Source: Tuwongella immobilis (GTDB taxonomy: Bacteria; Planctomycetota; Planctomycetia; Gemmatales; Gemmataceae). From it: a stretch of DNA of 64,000 bases. The translations under genes were made by a program, and so were the position numbers. Within the stretch, counting starts at the first letter, position 1. Each line of letters starts with the position of its first letter. Positions 30,874 through 39,929 of the stretch are shown here, piece by piece. The notes under the pieces were generated by a model, which saw only the letters and a program-made list of their open reading frames with translations, did no database searches and was not told the origin of the DNA. Where the stretch lies: positions 2,146,920 to 2,210,919 of the forward strand of contig NZ_LR593887.1 in NCBI RefSeq assembly GCF_901538355.1, read 5' to 3'.

Positions 30874-32337
30874 TCAGGCGAGTGCTTCCCGCAGTGCCAT
30901 CGCAACCAATTTGGGCTCCTCGGCTTGCGCGATGACGGAACTCACCGCCACTCGGGTGACGCCCACATCGCAGACGGCTTGAATCGTCCCGAGATTGATC
31001 CCCCCAATGGCAAACATCGGAAGCGTCGATTCTGTGACGGCTTGGCGCAGAAATTCCAAGCCGGCAACGGGTTCATGCGGTTTGGTGGCGGTTGCAAAGG
31101 CTGGCCCGATGCCGACGTAGCTCGCGCCATCGAGAATCGCTTGTCGCAGCTGCGTGAGGTTGTGCGTGCTGACGCCGATGAGTTTGTCTGGCCCGAGAAT
31201 TTGCCGCGCGGCTTGCACGGTCAGATCGTCTTGCCCCAGATGCACGCCGTCGGCATCGACCAAGCGGGCGATATCCGGACGGTCGTTCATGATGAAGAGG
31301 ATTCCGGCATTGCGGCAGGCGTCGGCACATCGGCGAGCGCGATCGAATAGTTCTCGATCCGGGAGGTTCTTTTCTCGAAGTTGGACAATCTGCGCTCCGC
31401 CGGCGGCGGCTTCGGCGATGGTCCAATCCAGGCTAGCGACGCACTGTTCGCCGGTGAGCAACACATACAGTTGCAGATCGCGCAGTCGGGTTCGCAGATC
31501 GCTGCCACGCACAATCGCTTGTTCCAGGGTGTAGACGCGGTAGCGGAGTGCTTCAATCTCGGCGGCGACATCCACGGAGAGCAGTTTGCTGAATTCTTCC
31601 AGACTGCGAAAGGCTTCTTGCAATCGTTTGAAGTTGACTCGGGCGACTTCGCGGATTTCGGTGCGTTGAAATTCGCCGGTTGTGGAGATGCGGGTGCCAA
31701 CATCGCGAATCGTCTCACGCGATTCCAGCAGCAGCGAATCGGGGAGTTTGTTCAGGGTGGCGACCAAATCATGCCGAACTGTTTTGATCGATTCAGTCAG
31801 GTATCGGTCTTCCAGGACGAATCGGCAGTAATCGTCGAGAATCCGAAGCGATTCATTGGCGCGGTTGGCCCCCACGTCCAAAACCCGTGCAGTGGCAATG
31901 AGTTCGGTCGGTTCGCTGAGTTGGAGCGGGGTGAGCGATTCGGGGCGGAGTGGATTCTCCGGGACAACCGCCGTGCGAAGCTGTTCCGGGCGGAATCCCA
32001 GGCGAACGAGTTGACCGCAGAGTGCGGGGGCGAGTTCGACCACCGCCAGCAGCAGCACATCGCTGGTGAGTTGGTCTTGGCCAGACTCGCGGCACAGTTG
32101 CGTGGCGGTATGCAGCAGTTCGCCACGACTCAGGGAGATGCCGACCTTCGGGGCGGTGAGCCAATCGCGCAAGCGCAGCAGCGAGAGTCCGGCTTGAACC
32201 AGGCGGGTGGCGGGTAAACTTTCTTCGTCTTCCACCAAAGCGGCCAAGATTCGCTCGGCGGTAAGACTTTGCTCGGCTTCCCAGGCATCGAATCGAGCAA
32301 GCAGACGTTCAATGGCGGGACTAAATCGCGAATCCAT
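30874..32337 (-). CDS. thiE: Thiamine-phosphate synthase, ThiD2-ThiE fusion with Clp-N-like N-terminus
   Basis: 487 residues, more than twice a plain ThiE. Residues 287-487 are the TIM-barrel ThiE domain that joins HMP-PP and thiazole phosphate to thiamine phosphate: QLREKN, NDRPDIARLVDADGVHLGQ, the GVSTHN loop, GIGPAF and the AIGGI phosphate loop. Residues 150-275 match the ThiD2 type of domain (NRANESLRILDDYCRF), found fused to ThiE in planctomycetes and cyanobacteria. Residues 1-125 form two helical repeats (TAERILAALVEDEES; TSDVLLLAVVELAP...LGFRPEQL) that look like the Clp N-terminal substrate-recognition fold; I know of no standard role for this in thiamine synthesis. It is read towards recQ and divergently from the TolC-like gene. 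The ThiE call is firm; the N-terminal call is by eye. Confidence 0.88.
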   Translation of the reverse strand: MDSRFSPAIERLLARFDAWEAEQSLTAERILAALVEDEESLPATRLVQAGLSLLRLRDWLTAPKVGISLSRGELLHTATQLCRESGQDQLTSDVLLLAVVELAPALCGQLVRLGFRPEQLRTAVVPENPLRPESLTPLQLSEPTELIATARVLDVGANRANESLRILDDYCRFVLEDRYLTESIKTVRHDLVATLNKLPDSLLLESRETIRDVGTRISTTGEFQRTEIREVARVNFKRLQEAFRSLEEFSKLLSVDVAAEIEALRYRVYTLEQAIVRGSDLRTRLRDLQLYVLLTGEQCVASLDWTIAEAAAGGAQIVQLREKNLPDRELFDRARRCADACRNAGILFIMNDRPDIARLVDADGVHLGQDDLTVQAARQILGPDKLIGVSTHNLTQLRQAILDGASYVGIGPAFATATKPHEPVAGLEFLRQAVTESTLPMFAIGGINLGTIQAVCDVGVTRVAVSSVIAQAEEPKLVAMALREALA

Positions 32338-32565
32338 GGACCGGGTCTCCCAGGAGGTCAGATACGGTCATTTTAGCAGCCCCGCGAGAAATTCCTGCGT
32401 CGTAATGTGCACAATCGGTAGTTCTGGTGAGGCATGCGTGGAAAGCCGAAGAACTGGAGCGAAATCCGTGGAATTGGAGGAAACCGCATTCCGATCGGAA
32501 ACACAGACACCCGGCCAAGGCGGGCGGGTGCAAGCATGATTCCGTTCGGGTCAGGACGTTCCCCT

Positions 32566-33954
<1,389 letters not shown>

Positions 33955-33998
33955 CCCCGACCCGATCCAAATGGTCCACACCCAGGAGCGATGATCAT

Positions 33999-34910
33999 AT
34001 GATGCGGGCAAGTCGATTGGCGGTAGCGGCGTTGTGTTTGGCGGTTGGCCCTCTGGCGCTGCCAAGCCCCGCGCAAGAAGCCATCCCCGTCTCGCGGAGC
34101 AAGGAGGCCGCCAACCAATTGCGGATCGGCATCATGGAAAATATGTTCCGTGATCTGCCCCGAAGTTTGGTGTTCGGCGTCTCCAAGCCGTTCGAGCAAC
34201 TGCTCACCGCCCACACGGGCATGAACGGCTCGATGAATCTGTACGCTGAAGCCGATGAGATGGCCCGCAAAATTCGCGCTGGCGAGTTGGAATTGGGGGT
34301 ATTCCACGGGTACGAATTCGCCTGGATGAAGCAGAAACACCCGGAACTGGAACCGCTCGTGGTTGCGGTGCCGATGTATCGCAAGTCCTACGCCTGCATT
34401 GTGGTAGGCGAAAACAGCAACGTGACCTGCATGGCTGACCTTGCGGGGAAGTCCGTGGCGATGCCCAACGGCGTGAAGGAATTCGCCCGCTTGTACTTTG
34501 ATCGTGGTTGCAATTGCGAAACCGGCAAAATCAAATTCGACAAAGTGACCAATCCACTCTCCACCGAAGATGCTTTGGATGACGTGGTGGATGGCATTGT
34601 GGATGCCTGCGTGGTGGATGCCACCGCGTTGCAAAGTTTCGCCAATCGGAAAAGCGGTCGCTACAAGCGTCTAAAGATTGCTTGCGAATCGATTCACTTC
34701 CCGATGACGGTGATCGCTTGCAAGAAAGGCAGTTTGAGCGACACGCTGGTCACGCGAATCAAGGCCGGTCTGACCTCGGCGCAATCCACCGCTCAAGGCC
34801 GCACCATGATGGGCCTGTGGAAACTCGCGGGATTCGAAGCGATTCCCGGAGACTTTGAAGCGCAATTGCAGCGCACCTTGAAACAATATCCCGCGCCGGC
34901 CAAGAATTGA
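33999..34910 (+). CDS. PhnD-like periplasmic phosphate/phosphonate-type substrate-binding protein
   Basis: 303 residues from the ATG at 33999, preceded by AGGAG ten bases upstream and followed directly by a signal peptide (MMRASRLAVAALCLAVGPLA). An ATG at 33951 overlapping the upstream stop as ATGA would add 16 unremarkable residues. The mature part resembles the PhnD/periplasmic-binding type II fold: the lobe-switch stretch GELELGVFHGYEFAW, then MADLAGKSVAMPNGVKEFAR, then VVDGIVDACVVDATALQSF. Family members bind phosphonate, phosphite or similar oxyanions for an ABC transporter, but no permease or ATPase gene is adjacent, so the ligand and partner are unknown. Two Cys in DRGCNCET are unusual for the family. 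Confidence 0.75.
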   Translation: MMRASRLAVAALCLAVGPLALPSPAQEAIPVSRSKEAANQLRIGIMENMFRDLPRSLVFGVSKPFEQLLTAHTGMNGSMNLYAEADEMARKIRAGELELGVFHGYEFAWMKQKHPELEPLVVAVPMYRKSYACIVVGENSNVTCMADLAGKSVAMPNGVKEFARLYFDRGCNCETGKIKFDKVTNPLSTEDALDDVVDGIVDACVVDATALQSFANRKSGRYKRLKIACESIHFPMTVIACKKGSLSDTLVTRIKAGLTSAQSTAQGRTMMGLWKLAGFEAIPGDFEAQLQRTLKQYPAPAKN

Positions 34911-34955
34911 TGGGGGCTGCCACGTTCCGATTTGCACAGGCCGATTGACCTCGAC

Positions 34956-34985
34956 AACCCTCGGTGCTTACCGGGGGTTTGTTGG
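34956..34985 (+). terminator. Candidate terminator between the PhnD-like and topoisomerase A genes
   Basis: An AACCC-T-CGG / CCG-G-GGGTT stem (34956-34979) closes a TGCTTA loop and leads into a T-rich run (tttgttggtttt). It lies 45 bp after the PhnD-like stop. Confidence 0.45.
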
Positions 34986-35004
34986 TTTTGGTGGCGAACC
35001 GTGC

Positions 35005-35032
35005 TGGTCAGACTCGGATCGTGTGCTACAAT
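35005..35032 (+). promoter_or_regulatory. Candidate sigma-70-type promoter for the topoisomerase-Hsp20-Lon cluster
   Basis: TGGTCA (35005-35010), a 16-base spacer and TACAAT (35027-35032) preceded by TGC (extended -10 like). It lies after the candidate terminator and about 60 bp before the topoisomerase A start. Confidence 0.4.
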
Positions 35033-35092
35033 TGGGTAATCTTTGTCCACTAGGAAGGACCTCGCGGTCGATCGGGACCGTTGGGAGCGATC

Positions 35093-37513
35093 ATGGCGGA
35101 AACGATTCAACCGGTCTCCATTACCCGAGAAACCCGCGAACGCTACTTGCGCTACGCCCTCTCCGTCATCACCTCGCGGGCGTTGCCGGATGTCCGTGAT
35201 GGACTCAAACCGGTGCAGCGTCGGATCTTGTATACGATGTACAATGATCTGCGGCTCTATTCGGATGCCAAGCCGCGGAAGTGTGCCAAGATCGTCGGCG
35301 ACGTGACCGGGAACTATCACCCGCATGGCGGGGCGGCGGCGTATGAGGCACTCGTGCGGTTGGCCCAAGATTGGGTCATGCTCGTGCCGCTGGTGCGGGG
35401 CCATGGGAACTTCGGCTCGGTGGATGGCGATCCACCCGCGGCCGATCGATACACCGAAGCCAATCTCACGCCCATCGCCGATGCGCTGATGAGCGAGTTG
35501 AAGCAAGAAACGGTCGAATTCCGTCCGAACTACGATAATACGCAAACCGAACCGATTGTGCTGCCGGCCCAGTTCCCGAATATGCTGGTCAACGGCTGCG
35601 CGGGGATTGCCGTGGGCATGGCCACGAATGTGCCGCCGCACAATCTGGCGGAGACGATCAAGGCCGCGGTGCATCTCATCGAAAATCCCGAGGCCGATAC
35701 CCCCGCGTTGATGAAATTCATCAAAGGGCCGGACTTTCCGCTGGGCGGAAAGATCATTGCGGATAAAGCCAGCCTGCGGAAAATTTACGAAACGGGCAGT
35801 GGCTCGATCCGCATTCAAGGCGAATGGAAGCTGGAAGACGTTGGCCGCAAGCAGTTTCTGGTCATCACGTCGATTCCCTACGGTGTCGACAAGGGCAAGC
35901 TCGAATCGGACATGGGGGCGATCATCGGCGACCGCAAATTGCCGCAAGTTCTGAGCCTGTCGAACGAATCGAACGAGAAAGACGGCCTGCGGATTGCCAT
36001 GGAAATCAAGCCGGGGTCTGACCCGCAGGTGATTTTGGCATATTTCTACAAGCATACATCGCTGCAAGAGAATTTTGCGTATAATCTGACCTGTTTGGTG
36101 CCCGGTGTCGATGGCAAACTCAAGCCGGAACAGCTCGGCCTGAAACCGATTTTGCAACACTTTTTGACGTTCCGATTGGAGACGGTACGAAAGCGGTTTG
36201 AGTTTGAGTTGGCCGCGTTGCGTCGCCGCATTCATATCCTGGAAGGATTTCGGATTGTCTTCAATGCGTTGGATGAAGCAATCCGAATCATTCGCGGTTC
36301 CACGGGCAAATCCGACGCCGCCGAGAAACTCATCGCCCGCTTCCAACTGGACATCGATCAGGTGACCGCGATCCTCGATGCCCAGTTGTACAAACTGGCG
36401 ACGATGGAAATTCAAAAGATTCTCGACGAACTCGCCGAGAAACAAGCGGCGGCCGCCAAAATCGAAGCGATTCTATCCTCCGAAACGAATCTGTGGGGCG
36501 TTGTCAAATCGGAGATGCTGGCGTTGGCGGAGAAATACGGCAACCGTCGCCGCTCGAAGATGGCCGGGGAGGAAGATGTCCCGGAATTCGATCCCGAAGC
36601 CTACATCGTGCGGGAAAATACCAACGTCGTGCTCACGCGCGATGGCTGGATCAAGCGCGTCGGGCGGTTGACCTCAGTGGAATCGACCCGCGTGCGCGAA
36701 GGCGACGAAGTGCTGGCGGTGGTGCCCGGAAGCACGTTGGATCATGTCGTGTTTCTGGCCGATGATGGCACGGCATATACCATGCGCATCAACGAAATTC
36801 CGGTGAGTTCGGGATACGGCGAGCCAATTAGCAAATTCTTCAAAATCGCCGATCAGGTGAAGATCATCCAAGCGTTGCCGACGGATGAGCGATTTGTGCC
36901 AACGGAGCTGCCGCCGACGAATCCGGAGGAACCCGCCGGGCCGTATCTCCTGGTGGCGACAGCACATGGGTACACGCTGCGGACTCCGTTTTCGGCATTC
37001 CGCACGGCCTCGACCAAGAGCGGACGAAAATACGCACGATTGGCTGATGATGATCATGTGGTGCTGGCTCAGGTCATTCATGGCGAGACGGGACTGATGC
37101 TGGCGGCAACCTCGGGGCATGTGATTCATTTCCCGATTGATTCGGTCAGTATCTTGGCGGGTGTCGGTCGCGGCGTCATCGGCATTCGCATGGATGCCGG
37201 CATCCGCTGCCTGGGGGGAGCGCTGATTGGCAACCGGCACGATGCGCTGGTGGTCGAGACGACCAACGGCAAGACCATCGAACTGCGGCGCGGTGCCCAT
37301 CCGACCATCAACCGAGGCGGCAAGGGGACCGAAGTGGTCAAACGCTCCAAGTTGCAGCGGGTTGTGACTCCACCCATCGAACTCCCGGCCTGGGATAAAG
37401 TCGATGAAAAGCCCGATCCGAAATCGCGGGAAGCCGAACGAGCGAATGACAAAGCCATCGACCGACCTCGGCTGCATTCGCCAGACGCGACCCCGCCTGA
37501 CGAAACCGAATAA
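35093..37513 (+). CDS. Type IIA DNA topoisomerase subunit A (GyrA/ParC family)
   Basis: 806 residues from the ATG at 35093, with GGGAG just upstream; a TTG at 35081 is possible but less likely. This is the DNA breakage-reunion subunit. The winged-helix region has VRDGLKPVQRRILY, the helix DVTGNYHPHGGAAAYEAL and RGHGNFGSVDGDPPAADRYTE, with the catalytic tyrosine at Y120 (Y122 in E. coli GyrA). The C-terminal region from about 500 has beta-pinwheel blades (DGWIKRVGRL; ATAHGYTLRTPFSAFR; ETTNGKTIELRRG). I do not see the canonical QRRGGKG GyrA box in the first blade; a related NRGGKGTEV occurs late, near residue 740. This makes gyrase versus topoisomerase IV undecided. It is followed 119 bp later by the B subunit. 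Confidence 0.9.
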   Translation: MAETIQPVSITRETRERYLRYALSVITSRALPDVRDGLKPVQRRILYTMYNDLRLYSDAKPRKCAKIVGDVTGNYHPHGGAAAYEALVRLAQDWVMLVPLVRGHGNFGSVDGDPPAADRYTEANLTPIADALMSELKQETVEFRPNYDNTQTEPIVLPAQFPNMLVNGCAGIAVGMATNVPPHNLAETIKAAVHLIENPEADTPALMKFIKGPDFPLGGKIIADKASLRKIYETGSGSIRIQGEWKLEDVGRKQFLVITSIPYGVDKGKLESDMGAIIGDRKLPQVLSLSNESNEKDGLRIAMEIKPGSDPQVILAYFYKHTSLQENFAYNLTCLVPGVDGKLKPEQLGLKPILQHFLTFRLETVRKRFEFELAALRRRIHILEGFRIVFNALDEAIRIIRGSTGKSDAAEKLIARFQLDIDQVTAILDAQLYKLATMEIQKILDELAEKQAAAAKIEAILSSETNLWGVVKSEMLALAEKYGNRRRSKMAGEEDVPEFDPEAYIVRENTNVVLTRDGWIKRVGRLTSVESTRVREGDEVLAVVPGSTLDHVVFLADDGTAYTMRINEIPVSSGYGEPISKFFKIADQVKIIQALPTDERFVPTELPPTNPEEPAGPYLLVATAHGYTLRTPFSAFRTASTKSGRKYARLADDDHVVLAQVIHGETGLMLAATSGHVIHFPIDSVSILAGVGRGVIGIRMDAGIRCLGGALIGNRHDALVVETTNGKTIELRRGAHPTINRGGKGTEVVKRSKLQRVVTPPIELPAWDKVDEKPDPKSREAERANDKAIDRPRLHSPDATPPDETE

Positions 37514-37632
37514 TTCCGCGTTCGATGTGTGACGGATGTCGGCGAACGCTCGCCACCAGCCGCCATCGAACCAACCCAAGCGATGGACGATCATGGCCGA
37601 TCAGGGATCAGGCATCCCAGGATGAGGAACCA

Positions 37633-39555
37633 ATGAACGCAGCAGCCAAGCAATACAGTGCCGCCGAAATTACGGTGTTGGAAGGGCTGGAGCCGGTCCG
37701 GGTCCGCCCGTCGATGTACATTGGCAGCACCGATAGCAAAGGGCTGCATCATCTGGTGTGGGAAATTGTCGACAATGCGGTGGATGAATACCTCAACGGC
37801 CATGCCGATACCATCACCGTCACGCTGCATCGCAGTTTGGATGCGGTCACGGTGCAAGACAACGGTCGGGGCATTCCCGTCGATTTGCACCCCAAGCATA
37901 ACCGGCCCGCGCTGGAATTGATTCTGACAACGCTGCACTCGGGGGCGAAGTTCGGCGAGGGCGATTCGTACATCCACTCCGGCGGTCTGCACGGTGTCGG
38001 CTCATCGGTCGTGAATGCGCTATCTCGACGACTGGTGGCCACGATTCGACGCGATGGGTTTGAGTGGAATCAGACCTTTTCGCGAGGGTTGCCCATCTCC
38101 ACGCTGCAACGGGGGAATCCGACGCGGCAGCATGGCACGATGATGTATTTTGAACCGGATGAGCAGATCTTTCGCACCACGCGGATGGATGCAGATTGGA
38201 TTCGCTCGCATCTGGACGACATGGCCTACATTCACAGCAAATTGAAGATTTTCTTCAAGAATGAAGCCACGGGCGAGACCTTCGATTTGGCCCATCCTGG
38301 CGGCTTGGGTGAGTTTTTGCAGCGGCTCATCCGCGATGGGCAGAAGCCGACCATCACCGATAGTCCGTTTCTGCTGTCGAAATCGACTGGCGAGAAAATC
38401 GAAGTCGCCCTGCAATGGACCGATTCCACCGATGAATCGTTCCGATCGTATGTCAACGGCATCCGCACCGCCATGGGTGGCACCCACGAGAACGGCTTCC
38501 GCTCCGCGATTGTCAAGGCGGTGCGCAACTACATGTCCACGCACGACATCAAGACGAAGGGGCTGGAGATAACCGCCGAGGACATCCGCGAGGGCGTCGT
38601 CGGGGTGCTGTCGGTCTTTGTGCGCGAGCCGATGTTCCAGGGGCAAACCAAAGAACGGCTGAACAATCCTGAGTTGACCGCCACGGTCGAAGGATTTGTC
38701 CGCCCGGCGTTGGAAACGTGGCTGAACGGCAATCCCTCCGCTGCCGATTCGATCATCGGTCGCATCATCATGGCCGCTCGCGCTCGACTGGCATCGCGTG
38801 AGGCGGTCGTCGAGGTGAAGCGCAAGTCTGTCACCAGTCGGCGGTTGAATCTGCCGGGCAAGTTGGCCGACTGCAAATCCAGCGAATTGGACGAGACGGA
38901 ATTGTTCATCGTCGAAGGCGATTCGGCGGGTGGTTCGGCGAAGCAGGGCCGCAACAACAAGACGCAAGCCGTGCTGCCGCTGCGGGGTAAAATCCTCAAC
39001 GGCGAGGGGTTATCCACCGCGAAAGTGCTGCAAAATTCCGAATTGCACGACCTCGTTTCGGCGATTGGAACGGGTGCCGGGGACAAGTTCAATCTCGCCG
39101 GGTTGCGGTATGGCAAAATTATTCTGCTGATGGATGCCGATGCGGATGGCCACCACATCTCGACGCTGCTGATGGATTTCTTCTTCCGGCATATGCCCGA
39201 ATTGATCCGCAAGGGGCACGTTTATCTCGCGCAACCGCCGTTGTATCGCATCAACATCGGCAAGGAAACCCAATGGGCGCGGGATGATGCGCACAAGGAA
39301 GCGATCCTGGCCAAACTGCGGGCCAACGCCAAGCCGGAAATCACCCGATTCAAGGGCTTGGGCGAAATGGATGCGAAGGTGCTGGGCGAAACGACCCTCG
39401 ATCCCCGCTATCGCACGCTGTTGAAAGTGCAGATCGATTCGAATTTGGATGCCGATCAGACTTTCGACCATTTGCTTGGCAAAGAGGCGGCGCATCGCTA
39501 TCGTTTTATTATGCGGGAAGCGGAGAAAGCAGATCTGGATGATCTCGACGTGTGA
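37633..39555 (+). CDS. Type IIA DNA topoisomerase subunit B (GyrB/ParE family)
   Basis: 640 residues, the short form typical of ParE and of non-enterobacterial GyrB. It is the ATPase subunit partnering the gene upstream. Features: GHKL ATPase motifs (EIVDNAVDEYLNGHA; QDNGRGIPVD; HSGGLHGVGSSVVNAL), the transducer lysine loop, and the TOPRIM domain with EGDSAGGSAKQGRN near 427 and the metal-binding MDADADGHHI near 500, then FKGLGEMDAKVL near the C-terminus. I chose the ATG at 37633, with GAGGA six bases upstream; the open frame extends about 36 codons further without a good start. The downstream Hsp20 gene starts 14 bp after the stop. Confidence 0.92.
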   Translation: MNAAAKQYSAAEITVLEGLEPVRVRPSMYIGSTDSKGLHHLVWEIVDNAVDEYLNGHADTITVTLHRSLDAVTVQDNGRGIPVDLHPKHNRPALELILTTLHSGAKFGEGDSYIHSGGLHGVGSSVVNALSRRLVATIRRDGFEWNQTFSRGLPISTLQRGNPTRQHGTMMYFEPDEQIFRTTRMDADWIRSHLDDMAYIHSKLKIFFKNEATGETFDLAHPGGLGEFLQRLIRDGQKPTITDSPFLLSKSTGEKIEVALQWTDSTDESFRSYVNGIRTAMGGTHENGFRSAIVKAVRNYMSTHDIKTKGLEITAEDIREGVVGVLSVFVREPMFQGQTKERLNNPELTATVEGFVRPALETWLNGNPSAADSIIGRIIMAARARLASREAVVEVKRKSVTSRRLNLPGKLADCKSSELDETELFIVEGDSAGGSAKQGRNNKTQAVLPLRGKILNGEGLSTAKVLQNSELHDLVSAIGTGAGDKFNLAGLRYGKIILLMDADADGHHISTLLMDFFFRHMPELIRKGHVYLAQPPLYRINIGKETQWARDDAHKEAILAKLRANAKPEITRFKGLGEMDAKVLGETTLDPRYRTLLKVQIDSNLDADQTFDHLLGKEAAHRYRFIMREAEKADLDDLDV

Positions 39556-39569
39556 GCGAGGACGGGGGA

Positions 39570-39929
39570 ATGGCACGTCAGTCGTCGCCGTTTGGAAAGA
39601 TGATGTTTGGCGCGGCGGAATCGTCCGCCTGGACCCCGGCGGCGGATATCTACCGGCTGGCCGATGGCTGGCTGGTGAAATTCGATCTCGCCGGCGTTCG
39701 ACCCGAAGATGTCACCATCACCCTGCAGGGAACGCAGTTGATCCTGCGGGGAGTTCGACGCGATTGGTTTGTCGAAACCGGTTGCCAGCAATACTGCATG
39801 GAGATTGCCTATAGTCATTTCGAGCGGGTGTTGACGCTCCCGTCTTGTCTGGATCAATTGCACATTCAGACCGAGTTTCGCCACGGCATGTTCCTGATTC
39901 GGCTGTTTACCGAAGGAACCACCCCATGA
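39570..39929 (+). CDS. Small heat-shock protein-like, Hsp20/alpha-crystallin family
   Basis: 119 residues from the ATG at 39570 (GAGGA seven bases upstream); a GTG at 39552 overlapping the previous stop as GTGA is an alternative. It has the alpha-crystallin core: WTPAADIYRLADGWLVKFDLAGVRPEDVT split over the first strands, TITLQGTQLILRGVRR, the HFERVLTLPSCLD strand and the end FRHGMFLIRLF. The flanking arms are very short, so it may form smaller oligomers than classic Hsp20 holdases. Its stop overlaps the Lon start by four bases (ATGA), so the two are probably co-translated: a holdase and a protease for damaged proteins. Confidence 0.85.
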   Translation: MARQSSPFGKMMFGAAESSAWTPAADIYRLADGWLVKFDLAGVRPEDVTITLQGTQLILRGVRRDWFVETGCQQYCMEIAYSHFERVLTLPSCLDQLHIQTEFRHGMFLIRLFTEGTTP

